Assembly: GCF_002335745.1 (NCBI RefSeq)
Contig: NZ_NIST01000001.1
Span: 4,092,354-4,156,353 of the forward strand
Length of the DNA stretch: 64,000 bases
Direction: 5' to 3'
DNA from: Evansella halocellulosilytica
Lineage (GTDB): Bacteria > Bacillota > Bacilli > Bacillales > Salisediminibacteriaceae
Shown here: positions 1 to 9,642 of the stretch, piece by piece
Numbering within the stretch: position 1 is the stretch's first letter
Layout of the letters: each line of letters opens with the position of its first letter
The notes under the pieces: generated by a model
The model's input: the letters and a program-made list of their open reading frames with translations, nothing else
What the model was told of the DNA's origin: nothing
Database searches by the model: none
Program-made: the position numbers and the translations under genes

Positions 1-1
1 C

Positions 2-571
2 GTTTCATTTTTAGTTTATTTAATTGCACTATACTTATTTTTGCTTGAATTACCAAGGCTGAAAACGAAAGTATTCAATTATATGACTGAGAAAACAGCT
101 GAGAAGGTTCGTTTCATGTCTTCGCGCTTATCATACGTCATCTTTGGTTTTTTCAAAGCTCAATTTTTAGTTAGTATTATCATTTTTATTGTAACATTTG
201 TCGCGCTTTTATTTATCGCACCTGAAGTGGCCTTTTTAATGTCGTTGTTTATATGGATTATCGATTTTATTCCGATAATAGGGTCTATAGCAGTTCTTGC
301 ACCTTGGGCTACATACCATTTAATTGCAGGGAATACTCCATTAGCGATTCAATTACTTATACTCGCTGCCGTATTACTTACGATTAGGCGTACTGTAGAA
401 CCAAAAGTGATGGGGCACCATATCGGTCTGTCACCGCTTGCTACACTCATCTCGTTGTTTATCGGGCTGCAATTAATCGGTATACTCGGTTTTATACTCG
501 GACCACTGCTTGTCATCCTATTTACAAGTGCTAAAGAAGCCGGAATTATTAAATTGAACTTTAAAATATAA
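2..571 (+). CDS. AI-2E family permease (YtvI-like), C-terminal part
   Basis: The reading frame is open to the left edge, so only the last 189 codons or so are present; the TTG at 41 is internal, not a start. The protein is strongly hydrophobic, with about four or five membrane segments. It carries the C-terminal signature of the AI-2E/PerM family: a PIIGS-type motif in a hydrophobic stretch (FIPIIGS) followed by RRTVEPKVMGHHIGLSPLATL and a final GPLLVIL helix. In Bacillus the nearest named relative is the sporulation membrane protein YtvI; other members of the family export small molecules or ions. Assigning YtvI rather than another paralogue is inference. Full-length members have about 350-380 residues. 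Next to DUF420/yozB, which fits gene order downstream of cta operons in some alkaliphilic Bacillus. Confidence 0.8.
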   Translation, partial: VSFLVYLIALYLFLLELPRLKTKVFNYMTEKTAEKVRFMSSRLSYVIFGFFKAQFLVSIIIFIVTFVALLFIAPEVAFLMSLFIWIIDFIPIIGSIAVLAPWATYHLIAGNTPLAIQLLILAAVLLTIRRTVEPKVMGHHIGLSPLATLISLFIGLQLIGILGFILGPLLVILFTSAKEAGIIKLNFKI

Positions 572-685
572 GTTTCCTTTCTTAAGTAGCCATCGAATCA
601 GCGTAACGGATTTCCTTCAGAGGTGCAGACAAGCTATTCGAAGTAATAACGCATGGATTTTCAAAGCGAAAATCGGTGGTTACCC

Positions 686-877
686 CTAAAAGTTAGAGTT
701 TTTATTATGCAACTGATGGCTGGGTTGTGTTCGGTATTCAACTGGACTTAATCCAGCCAATTTTCCTTTTGATCGTTCATGATTGTACCAGTAGATATAC
801 TCTTCAATCTGCGTTTTTAATTCTTCATGGCTTACTAATTCTCCCCCATAATACATTTCTTGTTGTTTTTCTTTATT
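686..877 (-). pseudogene. IS3-family transposase OrfB, C-terminal fragment
   Basis: On the minus strand 63 codons end in a TAG at 686-688. They read as the tail of an IS3/IS150-type integrase: EYIYWYNHERSKGKLAGLSP followed by VEYRTQ, the classic region around the catalytic glutamate. An in-frame stop precedes it at 878-880 and no DDE core or OrfA is recognisable nearby, so this is a dead remnant. Its presence together with the broken phosphotransferase gene to the right suggests an old insertion or deletion scar. Confidence 0.8.
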
Positions 878-955
878 TTAACCCTTCTACCCTTGAGTCT
901 TATAAACGTTTACCCAGTCACGTATAGGGGTCTGGCTACCCATATTATACTATTT

Positions 956-1740
956 TGCCAAAGATCCATAACCAATGTAGTAGGTAAAGGCAACATAAAT
1001 CAGGTTTGCGTAGTCGAAACTGAGAGTCGTAAAGTTGTTATCCGCATGAACGATCAAGATACATTTCCGAGCTTTGTCAAAGAAAAATGGTGTATTGAGC
1101 AAGCAGCCGCTGTTGGCATTCCTGGACCTGAGGTGTTGTCCGCTTGGTATAGTTGATGAAACAGCATACATGATTCAAACTTTTATATATGGCGTCAACG
1201 GGTTAGATAGTACGGTTCAAAAATCCGGTGTTTGGAGGTAACTTGGCGAATATACCTAGCTTATTGATTCGATTCAAGTAAAAGAGTTTGGAAAAAATTT
1301 AATTGATCCTGTCCATGGTAAGTTTCGGACACCTTCTCACGTAGGATCAAATGGCAGTTGGCAAGGGGGATATTCAATATAATATAAATAGTTTGACGGA
1401 GTATGATCCGTTGATTAAACATGGAGTAATCACTCAGGTAGATCAAGTTATATTGTTGGATTGGGGCCATGCAGAAGTAAGTGTGGTACCCGCATGGAAG
1501 TGTTATTTAATTGATGCAGTACCTAATACTAGGACTAGGAGAAGACCCAAATATTGAGGAATTCAAAGCGTTTTTAGACGGGTACGGAGTAAGTGTAAAA
1601 GACTTTGCTGACATGAGACATTTGCTATTATTAAAGGCTTTCAATAATCTCAGGTGGGCTATTGATCGAATCCTGATCTAATCAAACCCTATACTTCTTT
1701 TGCGAAACAAGTTGTTGAAATGATTATCGATTAGCAGAAA
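956..1740 (+). pseudogene. Aminoglycoside-phosphotransferase-family pseudogene
   Basis: Pieces in several frames line up as one degraded kinase-fold protein: a glycine-loop-like stretch GKGNINQVCVVE, then VVIRMN and FVKEKWCIEQAAAVGIPGPE (1000-1135), then in another frame DETAYMIQTFIYGVNGLDST and GVWR-stop-LGEY (1150-1260), then IQYNINSLTEYDPLIKHGVI (1372-1440), then DPNIEEFKAFLDGYGVSVKD (about 1545-1610) and a helical tail with WAIDR. At least three frameshifts and an in-frame stop after GVWR show that it is not functional. The order of motifs is that of APH/choline-kinase-like enzymes, but the usual HxDxxxxN catalytic segment is not recognisable. Substrate unknown. Confidence 0.6.
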
Positions 1741-1830
1741 TTGATCGATGTTTTTGTACATCAATTCAACCTAGTGTGAAGAACATTATTAAACAGGTGC
1801 GTTAGTTCGACTGGCGAATATGATAATTTA

Positions 1831-1863
1831 AAGGACGAAGAAATGCTCTTCGTCCTTTTTTCA
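1831..1863 (+). terminator. Rho-independent terminator
   Basis: An 11-bp perfect stem, AAGGACGAAGA / TCTTCGTCCTT, with loop AATGC, is followed by six T residues. It lies just after the phosphotransferase pseudogene, so it probably once ended that transcript. Confidence 0.8.
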
Positions 1864-1960
1864 ATGCAATTTAGCCTGTGAATATATCTGTGTTTTTTAG
1901 TTTTGCACCTCACAAGTGAACCCGTTAGATCAGCAGGGATTTTTTTATTCGTTATATAAA

Positions 1961-2419
1961 CTAAAAACCGATAATTGCCCTAAACAGGTTTGTTGTTTCA
2001 CCTGGTGGATAAATGACATAAAGAAGTAAGTAAACAACAACTCCAGTACTTGCTGAGCCGAACCAAATAATCGATGTGAGCGGTCCAAGCCTTACGTGGG
2101 TTGAAAGTTTATTTTTATATCCAGTTATTAATGTTATGATTCCTAATACAGCTGCAACAGTTGCTAAAGTAATGTGAAAAAGAAGAAACACTTGATAATA
2201 GGTTGCTACATGCTCTGGTCCCCCAAACGCAGTGCTCCCTACAAAAATTGTCTTCGCCAAATACGTTATAAAAAATATAGTCGCTAATATTGCTGCCCAA
2301 AACATCACTTTTTTATGTGCTTCAATTTTTCGTTTTGCAACTAAATACCAGCCTGCAGCTACGAAAATGGCACTCAATGCAATAAATACAGTGCTTATAA
2401 ACGGTAAAAACGTTGCCAA
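1961..2419 (-). CDS. yozB: DUF420 membrane protein YozB
   Basis: 152 residues, four or five predicted membrane helices, matching the DUF420/YozB family, whose members often sit beside cytochrome oxidase genes. The biochemical role is not established; a part in oxidase assembly has been proposed from gene context only. Histidines in membrane or loop segments (around H34, H70, H82 and H108) could bind metal or heme. The start is a TTG (complement of 2417-2419) preceded at normal spacing by AGAAAGGATG; an ATG overlapping that site is in a different frame. In this window it takes the place next to the cta operon where ctaG would usually stand. Confidence 0.8.
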   Translation of the reverse strand: MATFLPFISTVFIALSAIFVAAGWYLVAKRKIEAHKKVMFWAAILATIFFITYLAKTIFVGSTAFGGPEHVATYYQVFLLFHITLATVAAVLGIITLITGYKNKLSTHVRLGPLTSIIWFGSASTGVVVYLLLYVIYPPGETTNLFRAIIGF

Positions 2420-3272
2420 AATGTTGTCATCCTTTCTAAGACCTTAAGCTTATCCCAGATATATTATAATTCGATTCATAATTAAATGGAAATGAAAGTT
2501 GTGAAGATTTGATTACAATTGAGTATATTAAGGATAAGACAACTTATCCTATGAATGCAATCAAATAGAATTCGAAATCGCTATAGGCGGACGCTTTCAC
2601 TCCAGAGTACAATTGCGATATCTACTCGTGCTGCACATTTGTAGTGTCTTCTTTGCAGCGGATAATGCCTCAACTTCCTAGGTGACACACTGTGTGCACC
2701 CAGTATTTTCTGCGACGAGTAACCGCAGGAGCAAATGTTTTCTGCGACGAGTAACCGCAGGAGCAACGAGCGATTCTTCTCTGAATTCTCTACGAGCTGC
2801 TTCGACGCATTCTCTTCTTCGATTAATCTTGCAGAGGAAGAAGCACATAGTCTGCGACGAGTAACCGCAGGAGCAACGAGCATTTCTTCGCTGAATTCTC
2901 TACGAGCTGCTTCGACGCATTCTCTTCTTCGATTAATCTTGCAGAGGAAGAAGCACATAGTCTGCGACGAGTAACCGCAGGAGCAACGAGCATTTCTTCG
3001 CTGAATTCTCTACGAGCTGCTTCGACGCATTCTCTTCTTCGATTAATCTTGCAGAGGAAGAAGCACATAGTCTGCGACGAGTAACCGCAGGAGCAACGAG
3101 CATTTCTTCGCTGATTTCTCTACGAGCTGCTTCGACGCATTTTCTTCTTCGGTTAATCTTGCAGAGGAAGAAGCACGTAGTCTCTAAAGGTTGATTTTCA
3201 CACAGGCAGTACCTGTGGTTTACGAAGAATGTAATAAAGAAACCCTCGCATGATGCGAGGGTTTCTTTCTCC
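2420..3272. repeat. Intergenic repeat block between yozB and ctaF
   Basis: No gene is seen here. From about 2575 to 2700 it holds one copy of a dispersed element (GGCGGACGCTTTCACTCCAG ... CTCGTGCTGCAC ... CACACTGTGTGCACC), followed by the 110-bp tandem array listed separately. Open frames on both strands inside the array come only from the repeats; a unit of 110 is not a multiple of three. The right flank 3181-3230 contains a small hairpin, CACAGG-cagta-CCTGTG, whose surroundings recur at 28060-28115. Confidence 0.7.
2741..3180. repeat. Tandem array, four copies of a 110-bp unit
   Basis: Units begin at 2741, 2851, 2961 and 3071, an exact period of 110. Copies two and three are identical as read; copy one differs near 2770-2780 and copy four near 3114 and 3151-3162. 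A partial leading copy of about 32 bp begins at 2709. Each unit starts TCTGCGACGAGTAACCGCAG and ends with a purine-rich tail able to pair CTTCTTC with GAAGAAG. Parts of the same unit occur singly at 15476-15497 and 27690-28020. Confidence 0.95.
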
Positions 3273-3273
3273 T
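3246..3273 (-). terminator. Terminator of the cta operon
   Basis: CCCTCGCATGATGCGAGGG can form a hairpin (CCCTCGCAT / ATGCGAGGG) and on the minus strand is followed downstream by a short T-rich stretch (TTTCTTTATTAC). It lies directly after the ctaF stop and would end the ctaB-ctaF transcript. Confidence 0.7.
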
Positions 3274-3623
3274 TAATACTTTACAATTCCAAGAAGCAAC
3301 ATTAACGATGCAATAGTCGGAATAGCTACAATAACCCCTGACCAAATCATTGTATTCGGCCAACCGTTGCCACGCTCATTCAAGTGCATGAACACATACA
3401 ATTGAATTAATACGTTCACAACAGCAAGGATTAAAATAAATGGTACTGCGAAGGTATTAGGGATTGCATCACTTGCAATTGAAACAAATGCAATTGATGT
3501 CATAAAGATTACAAAAACAAATGAAATAAGTTGTGTTCTTAATTCTTTTGCTAACTTACGTTTCGTTTTCTTTGTAGGTTCACCTGTTAATGGTGCACTT
3601 GGATCGATACCATGATCAGCCAT
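3273..3623 (-). CDS. ctaF: caa3 cytochrome c oxidase subunit IV (CtaF)
   Basis: 116 residues. After a charged N-terminal tail with a KKTKRKLAKELR stretch there are three membrane helices, the layout of prokaryotic oxidase subunit IV (COX4 pro, CyoD-like). The subunit has no redox centre and is thought to stabilise the complex in the cell membrane. It is the last gene of the cta cluster, four bases after ctaE ends, and is followed by a terminator. In B. subtilis ctaG normally comes next; here repeats and yozB follow instead. Confidence 0.9.
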   Translation of the reverse strand: MADHGIDPSAPLTGEPTKKTKRKLAKELRTQLISFVFVIFMTSIAFVSIASDAIPNTFAVPFILILAVVNVLIQLYVFMHLNERGNGWPNTMIWSGVIVAIPTIASLMLLLGIVKY

Positions 3624-3627
3624 TTAT

Positions 3628-4248
3628 TTACCCTCCTAGTCCCATTAAGTATACTGCTGTAAAGATAAATACCCACACAACATCAATAAAGTGCCAGTAA
3701 AGTACGGCTACATAAAACTTCGGTGCGTTCGTTAAAGTTAGCCCTGTTTTACGGTAACGAATGAGCAACGTAATGATCCAGCAAATACCAAAAGCGACGT
3801 GGGCTCCGTGAGTACCAACAAGTGTATAGAAAGATGATGCAAATGCACTTGTTGTAAAACCTAAGCCATAATGATAATACTCAACGAACTCATAAATCTC
3901 AAATCCTAAGAAGAGCATACCAAGGAATACGGTTACCCACATCCATGCTAGGAGACCTTTATAGTTCCCTTTTTTCATGGAAATTATCGCAAAGACACTC
4001 GTTAAACTACTTGTCAAAAGAAACATCGTCATTATAAATACTAGAGGCAGATGGAACAAATCTGCAGGACCAGGTCCATCCATAGTACCTCCGCGTAACC
4101 CTAGATGAGTTCCGAATAAGCTTGCAAAGAGTACCGTTTCTCCACCTAGAAAGAACCAAAAGCCTAGAAACTTATTCTTCCCTTCTAACGTCGCTTTTTC
4201 AGGGTTAGGTGGCAAGGTGTGATTTTGTACAGCTTGATCATTTGCCAT
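3628..4248 (-). CDS. ctaE: Cytochrome c oxidase subunit III (CtaE)
   Basis: 206 residues with five membrane helices, typical of the short five-helix subunit III of Bacillus caa3 oxidases. Recognisable family segments are NKFLGFWFFLGGETVLFASL near residues 25-45 and the C-terminal YWHFIDVVWVFIF motif. It supports proton uptake and stability of subunit I and carries no metal centre. It starts two bases after the ctaD stop, so the genes are translationally coupled within the cta operon. Confidence 0.95.
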   Translation of the reverse strand: MANDQAVQNHTLPPNPEKATLEGKNKFLGFWFFLGGETVLFASLFGTHLGLRGGTMDGPGPADLFHLPLVFIMTMFLLTSSLTSVFAIISMKKGNYKGLLAWMWVTVFLGMLFLGFEIYEFVEYYHYGLGFTTSAFASSFYTLVGTHGAHVAFGICWIITLLIRYRKTGLTLTNAPKFYVAVLYWHFIDVVWVFIFTAVYLMGLGG

Positions 4249-4250
4249 AA

Positions 4251-6098
4251 CTACCTAACCTCCTTATCACGTTTTATTTCATCAACTGGAATGTGATATC
4301 CATGGTCTTCTTTAATTGAACGAACAAACATGGAACCGAATGTAATCGCTAAACCGATAACTGCAACTACCCAACCATATTCTGTCGTTGGGTGGTATAT
4401 GAAACCAAAACTTGCAATGAATAAACCAACAGACATAAACATTGGAATAATTGAACCATTTGGCATGTGAATATCTCCAAGTGGTTCAGCTGCTTTAATT
4501 TTCCCTTCACCTTCATGTTTTTCATACCATAATGGATCCATGTCACGGATAAGCGGTGTTTGTGCAAAGTTATACTCCGGAGTAGGTGATGGAATTGACC
4601 ACTCAAGTGTACGTCCATCCCAAGGATCTCCAGTCGTTTCTTTGTTTTTCATTGATACGAAAATCGTAATGACAAATATGATAAAGGCAATCCCCATTAG
4701 GAATGCACCAATCGTACTAATCATATTCATTGTATTAAACCCTTGATCTCCAAAGTAAGTTGCAATTCTTCGTTGCATTCCCATTAATCCTAGAAAGTGC
4801 TGGACAAAGAATGTTAAATGGAAACCAATTAGGAATAACCAGAAGAACCATTTTCCTAACGTTTCGTTTAATGAATAACCGAACATTCTTGGCCACCAGT
4901 AGAACGCACCACCGAAAATTCCGAGTACGACACCACCAATAATAACGTAGTGGAAGTGAGCTACAACGAAATAAGTGTCATGGAACTGATAGTTCGCTGC
5001 ACTTGTTGCAAGCATAACACCGGTAACCCCACCCATAACGAATGACGGGATAAAACCTAATGCAAATAAATTCGCTGTTGTAAACTTAATTCTACCGCCC
5101 CACAAGGTTAACAACCAGTTAAAGATTTTAATCCCTGTTGGAACAGCGATTGCCATCGTTGCAACAGCAAAGATCGAGTTCGCTACTGGCCCCATACCTA
5201 CTGTAAACATATGGTGAGCCCAAACCATGAACCCTAAAAATCCGATAATTAATGTTGCAAAAACCATTGCTGAGTATCCAAAAAGACGCTTCTTTGCGAA
5301 AGTCGGAATAATCTCAGAAAAGATACCGAACGCTGGTAAAATAAGGATATAAACTTCCGGATGTCCAAAGATCCAGAATAGATGCTGCCAAATAACGACA
5401 TTTCCACCAAAGTCCACAGCAAAGAATGTTGCTCCAAAGATTCTTTCAAGCATTAATAGTAATAAACCAATTGTTAATGCTGGAAAAGCGAATAAGATTA
5501 AAATCGATGCGACAAATGAGCTCCAAGTAAACAATGGCATTCTCATCATGCTCATGCCTGGTGCACGCATATTGATAATGGTTACAAGGAAGTTAATCCC
5601 GGCGATTAATGTACCAGCACCACTTACTTGAAGTCCTAATACATAATAATCAATCCCAGTACCAGAGTATTCACTTGATAACGGTACATAAGCAGTCCAC
5701 CCCGCATCAGGAGCTCCACCTAAAAACCAGCTGAGATTTAATAAAATTCCACCGAAAAAGAACAGCCAGAAGCCTAGAGAGTTTAAAAATGGAAAAGCAA
5801 CATCTCTCGCCCCTATTTGTAGCGGAATTATGTAGTTCATGAAACCGAATAGTAACGGCATTGCTGCCAAGAATATCATCGTTGTACCGTGCATCGTTAA
5901 CAATTCGTTAAACGTCTGCGCTGGTAAGAAAGACGCTTCAGGAAACATGAGCTGGATACGCATTAATATTGCTTCTAGTCCACCTAGAGCAAAGAAAAAT
6001 GCACCGGCGACGAAATACATAATACCAATTTTTTTATGGTCTACCGTCGTCATCCAGTCCCAAAGCGCACTTTTTGACTGAGCCTTCGCATAAGACAC
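4251..6098 (-). CDS. ctaD: Cytochrome c oxidase subunit I (CtaD)
   Basis: 615 residues, about fourteen membrane segments. This is the catalytic subunit that reduces oxygen to water at the heme a3-CuB centre and pumps protons. The HPEVY motif near residue 246 supplies a CuB ligand and its cross-linked tyrosine; WAHHMFTVG near residue 295 supplies the two further CuB histidines; [13 protein letters not shown] carries the histidines for hemes a and a3. The N-terminal [13 protein letters not shown] block is also diagnostic. The length fits caa3-type enzymes with a C-terminal extension. It lies between ctaC and ctaE in one operon. Confidence 0.97.
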   Translation of the reverse strand: MSYAKAQSKSALWDWMTTVDHKKIGIMYFVAGAFFFALGGLEAILMRIQLMFPEASFLPAQTFNELLTMHGTTMIFLAAMPLLFGFMNYIIPLQIGARDVAFPFLNSLGFWLFFFGGILLNLSWFLGGAPDAGWTAYVPLSSEYSGTGIDYYVLGLQVSGAGTLIAGINFLVTIINMRAPGMSMMRMPLFTWSSFVASILILFAFPALTIGLLLLMLERIFGATFFAVDFGGNVVIWQHLFWIFGHPEVYILILPAFGIFSEIIPTFAKKRLFGYSAMVFATLIIGFLGFMVWAHHMFTVGMGPVANSIFAVATMAIAVPTGIKIFNWLLTLWGGRIKFTTANLFALGFIPSFVMGGVTGVMLATSAANYQFHDTYFVVAHFHYVIIGGVVLGIFGGAFYWWPRMFGYSLNETLGKWFFWLFLIGFHLTFFVQHFLGLMGMQRRIATYFGDQGFNTMNMISTIGAFLMGIAFIIFVITIFVSMKNKETTGDPWDGRTLEWSIPSPTPEYNFAQTPLIRDMDPLWYEKHEGEGKIKAAEPLGDIHMPNGSIIPMFMSVGLFIASFGFIYHPTTEYGWVVAVIGLAITFGSMFVRSIKEDHGYHIPVDEIKRDKEVR

Positions 6099-6124
6099 GT
6101 TAATTTACCCCCTTGTGTAAGAAG

Positions 6125-7147
6125 TTAATCTTCTAATACTTTTAAGTCGTTTAAATATTCAATAAGTGCGTTCATTTCTTCGTCGTTAATTGTGTCGTGA
6201 TTAAAACCGGGCATTTCATTTCCAGGTTTTAATTCTTGCGGATAACGAAGCCATTCTTCTAAGTTTTCATCACCGTATTCAATGAACCCAGCAATATTTT
6301 GTCTTTCACCAAAATTCGTCAGGTTCGGACCGATGTTTCCGCCCTCTTCTCCGACAGCATGACAACTAATACAGTTTTGCTCAAATACTTCACGTCCCTC
6401 AACCGCAACCTCTGATTGAGGCTCATTTACCTGGGCTGGAGGTTCTTCCATATTCGCTATCCATGTGTCAAATGTATCCGGGTCTACTGCAACGACTCTA
6501 AAGTCCATCCATGCATGGCCTTCACCACAAAGCTCGGCACATTTTCCACGATATACACCTTCATTTGGTGCTTCAAACCATAAGTCATTCGTAATTCCAG
6601 GTACATTATCTTGTTTACCTGCTAATGCAGGAACCCAGAATGCATGAATAACATCACTTGATTCCAATTCAAAAATGACTCTCGTATCTGTAGGAATATA
6701 TAAATCCTGACCAGCAACAACATCATAGTCAAGGTATTCAAATTCCCACCAGAATTGGTGCCCGGTAACTTTTACAGTAATCGCATCTTCATCTTCTTGT
6801 ACTTCAACATCAGCTAATGTAAACGTCTCCATGACGTTCGGTACAGCTAAAATGATTAGTAAGAAAATTGGAATAATCGTCCAAACAAATTCCAGACCAC
6901 GATTTCCGTGTACTTGCTTCGGAATGTGTGTATCTCCAGGTCGCTCACGGAAGCGAAGTAAGACAATCACATAAATCACGAAGACGACCACGATTACGAA
7001 AATCATAATATACAAGCTGAGCATAATTAAGGAAAATTGACTTTCCGCTACTGGACCTTGTGGGTCAAGCGCAGATAAGTTCTGCATTCCGCAACCAGAC
7101 ATCAGCAAGATGAAAGATAATGGAAATAGTCGCCAAAAGTATTTCAT
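6125..7147 (-). CDS. ctaC: Cytochrome c oxidase subunit II with fused cytochrome c (CtaC)
   Basis: 340 residues. A lipoprotein signal with a likely lipidated Cys19 (LLMSGCG) precedes two membrane helices (about 36-65 and 88-106). The cupredoxin domain holds the CuA ligands: His168, Cys203 and Cys207 in KCAELCGEGH, and His211. A heme-c domain follows, with CISCH at 259-263 and a candidate methionine ligand in NEMPGF near the C terminus, which defines a caa3 enzyme. Electrons pass from this heme to CuA and on to subunit I. The extracellular part is rich in Asp and Glu, as in alkaliphilic Bacillus (inference). Confidence 0.97.
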   Translation of the reverse strand: MKYFWRLFPLSFILLMSGCGMQNLSALDPQGPVAESQFSLIMLSLYIMIFVIVVVFVIYVIVLLRFRERPGDTHIPKQVHGNRGLEFVWTIIPIFLLIILAVPNVMETFTLADVEVQEDEDAITVKVTGHQFWWEFEYLDYDVVAGQDLYIPTDTRVIFELESSDVIHAFWVPALAGKQDNVPGITNDLWFEAPNEGVYRGKCAELCGEGHAWMDFRVVAVDPDTFDTWIANMEEPPAQVNEPQSEVAVEGREVFEQNCISCHAVGEEGGNIGPNLTNFGERQNIAGFIEYGDENLEEWLRYPQELKPGNEMPGFNHDTINDEEMNALIEYLNDLKVLED

Positions 7148-7183
7148 CTCGTTACAAACCCCTCTTTCTGTCTTTAAATAATC

Positions 7184-8113
7184 TTAAAACATGTGAACAA
7201 TGACCATAAGGACAAACAAAATCGTTAAATAATTTAATGAATACACAAACATTTGCTTCGCCCATTTAAGATCATCTTTATATTTGTAGCCAGCTAAGCC
7301 TAAGGCTAACCAACCGACTCCCAGAATTGTTGCAACGGTTGTGTAAACCACTCCAAAGTGTGCAACCGTTAAAGAAACAGGAATTAATGTAGCAACATAC
7401 CAGATTATCTGTCTTTTGGTCATTGCAAAACCGGCAACTACCGGAAGCATTGGAATTCCAGCACGCTTATATTCATCAGCCCGTCTCATCGCTAATGCTA
7501 AGAAATGAGGCGGCTGCCATATAAACATGATTAAGAACATCGACCAAGCAATAGGATGTAAACCTGGATCAATCGCAGCCCAGCCAATTAAAGGCGGTAC
7601 CGCTCCAGCAAAGCTCCCAACAATCGTATTTAACGTCGTTGTACGCTTTGTCCACATTGTATATAAAACTACATAAGTAACTAAACCCGCTAAACCGATT
7701 ATCGCAGCCATGAGTGTTGTCATCGCCAAGAAGATCGTCCCTAAAAGGGAAATCGATAATCCATATGTCAATATTTGCCTTCCTGATAGTTCACCGCTTA
7801 CAGATGGACGTTCCTTCGTTCTTTCCATATATAGATCAATATCACGATCAATATAGTTATTTAATGCACAACCTCCAGCAATAATTAAAGCGGATCCAGC
7901 GAGTGCCAGTAAAGCTGTTAATGGATCACTATGAAGCGTACTACCAGTGTAGTATGCAGCAAGATAAAGACCAGCAAAAGTCGTGATTAAATTTGACATT
8001 ACGATACCAGTCTTTGAAATTGCTAAGTATGATTTCCATGACACTTGCTTAACGTCTTGTTCAACATTTTCATTAATTGCTTCTGAAGATGTAATCGAGC
8101 TCATCTTATTCAA
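7184..8113 (-). CDS. ctaB: Protoheme IX farnesyltransferase (heme O synthase, CtaB)
   Basis: 309 residues. An integral membrane prenyltransferase that adds a farnesyl group to protoheme to make heme O, the precursor of heme A. The two aspartate-rich motifs are visible: [15 protein letters not shown] and the later [11 protein letters not shown] region, along with the family block [13 protein letters not shown]. The TTG at 8111-8113 is chosen as start because GGGGGGTGAAAC lies just upstream; the open frame continues further without an RBS. A possible extended -10 (TGGTATAGT) lies on the minus strand at 8141-8149. Cotranscription with ctaC-F is likely. Confidence 0.93.
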   Translation of the reverse strand: MNKMSSITSSEAINENVEQDVKQVSWKSYLAISKTGIVMSNLITTFAGLYLAAYYTGSTLHSDPLTALLALAGSALIIAGGCALNNYIDRDIDLYMERTKERPSVSGELSGRQILTYGLSISLLGTIFLAMTTLMAAIIGLAGLVTYVVLYTMWTKRTTTLNTIVGSFAGAVPPLIGWAAIDPGLHPIAWSMFLIMFIWQPPHFLALAMRRADEYKRAGIPMLPVVAGFAMTKRQIIWYVATLIPVSLTVAHFGVVYTTVATILGVGWLALGLAGYKYKDDLKWAKQMFVYSLNYLTILFVLMVIVHMF

Positions 8114-8692
8114 TTGTTTCACCCCCCAGACAGAATACTTACTATACCACATTTCAAAGGTTATCGTTTAGTCTAATAATTCATATAACCTGCTATTCAT
8201 TAAAAATAGAATGTAACCTACATTACACTCCTTAGAAAACATGTTATCAAAGTGAAGTTTTCTTCACCATATAATATTATTCTTGAAAACTATTTACAAG
8301 TTCACAATAAAAATTATTAGACCTTCAAACACATTATAAACGATCATTCAGTGATTTTCATTACAAAAAAACGATTACATTCAAGGTCCTATACAAACCA
8401 TATACATTTTACCATAATCACGTTTTTAATATGAATAAATTATGAATAAAACCCACTTTAAAAAGTGACGATTTTTTGAACAAAACCTTCACATCTTAAA
8501 AATTCACCTTTTTTTAATTATGATTAAAATTGACTTTTATTTTTGATATCCATAAAATGAATGTCGAGTATTGCAATAATACTATAAATCATATTCATCT
8601 CGATGAGCGATAATTTTCCCCTCATAGATACTATTAACATTATTTTCTAAAATTATTTTAATTTTATATTTAGAAAGTCGGTGACTTTATTC
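8114..8692. promoter_or_regulatory. Divergent ctaB-ctaA control region
   Basis: About 580 bp of AT-rich DNA between divergent genes. In B. subtilis the equivalent region is controlled by ResD and CcpA; I do not see a clear site for either here. One good sigma-A type promoter on the plus strand is listed separately. No open frame worth annotating was found. Confidence 0.5.
8530..8558 (+). promoter_or_regulatory. Candidate sigma-A promoter of ctaA
   Basis: TTGACT (8530-8535), a 17-bp spacer, then TAAAAT (8553-8558). It would give a leader of about 125 nt before ctaA. Seen in sequence only; no operator could be assigned. Confidence 0.5.
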
Positions 8693-9589
8693 ATGCTTAG
8701 AGCTTTAAAAGCTTACGGGATTATTACGACCCTAGGAATGCTTGTCGTACTCATTCAAGGAGCTTTAGTGACACAAACAGGATCCGGAGATGCCTGCGGT
8801 GCAGAATGGCCGCTCTGCTATGGACAAATCTTCCCCGAATCTCCAACAATTCAGACGATGATTGAATATACCCACAGACTTGTATCTGGATTACTAGGAA
8901 TTATGGTTATTATTCTTTCCATCTGGAGCTGGAAAAAGCTCAGTCACATAAAAGAAACAAAATTCTTTGCGATTATAGCGGTACTGTTTATTATTTTACA
9001 AGGATTATTAGGAGCTGCAGCCGTTGTATGGGGACAATCGAACGCAGTTATGGCCCTTCACTTCGGGTTTTCATTAGTTTCATTTACGAGTGTTTTATTG
9101 TTAACGATTCTCGCATTCGAAAGCAGTAAACCACAAGAATTACTCGCTCCATCTATTAAAAGAGGGCTGAAAAATTATATTTATTTCGTACTTATTTACA
9201 TTTATATCGTCGTATATACCGGTGCATACGTCCGTCACACCGATTCAAGTGCAGGCTGTACAGGATGGCCATTATGTAACGGACAGGTCATTCCATCATT
9301 TGACAATTATACGATCTCGATTCAATTTGCTCACCGTGTGTTTGCAGGTATTTTATTTCTTGTTATTGTCGTTATGTTTATCCGAATTGTAAAACAGCAC
9401 AAAGCAAACAAACCTTTACTTTATTCAGGACTTGTCAGCTTAATCTTAGTAACGATTCAAGTGTTAAGCGGTGCTTATGTTGTATTGTCTGGTCTTACTT
9501 TGGAAGCTACAATGTTCCACGCCTTCTTCATCAGCTTGTTATTCGGTGCAGTCAGTTACACGACACTTCTTGCATACCGAGCAAAATAA
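8693..9589 (+). CDS. ctaA: Heme A synthase (CtaA)
   Basis: 298 residues, eight membrane helices in two related halves. It oxidises the C8 methyl of heme O to a formyl group, giving heme A for the oxidase encoded next door. The first extracytoplasmic loop has the conserved Cys pair (GDACGAEWPLC), and the second half repeats it (AGCTGWPLC). Heme-ligand histidines are in EYTHRLVSG, ALHFGFS, FAHRVFAG and MFHAFF. The ATG at 8693 fits AAAGTCGGTGA eight bases upstream better than the GTG at 8681 lying inside that ribosome site. Divergent from ctaB, as in B. subtilis. Confidence 0.95.
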   Translation: MLRALKAYGIITTLGMLVVLIQGALVTQTGSGDACGAEWPLCYGQIFPESPTIQTMIEYTHRLVSGLLGIMVIILSIWSWKKLSHIKETKFFAIIAVLFIILQGLLGAAAVVWGQSNAVMALHFGFSLVSFTSVLLLTILAFESSKPQELLAPSIKRGLKNYIYFVLIYIYIVVYTGAYVRHTDSSAGCTGWPLCNGQVIPSFDNYTISIQFAHRVFAGILFLVIVVMFIRIVKQHKANKPLLYSGLVSLILVTIQVLSGAYVVLSGLTLEATMFHAFFISLLFGAVSYTTLLAYRAK

Positions 9590-9605
9590 TTCCTTTGGAA
9601 ACAAT

Positions 9606-9638
9606 GAAGCTAGCCACCTCTAGATGGCTAGCTTCTCA
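9606..9638. terminator. Bidirectional terminator between ctaA and dps
   Basis: Perfect 11-bp stem GAAGCTAGCCA / TGGCTAGCTTC with an 8-nt loop, between converging genes. A short T-rich stretch follows on the plus strand (TCATTATTTATT). Confidence 0.8.
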
Positions 9639-9642
9639 TTAT

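Noticed and set aside
2581-3068. Overlapping open frames on both strands through the 110-bp array (up to 125 codons)
   Set aside because: They arise from the repeat itself; 110 is not a multiple of three, so repeats are read in changing frames, and no ribosome site or protein family is seen.
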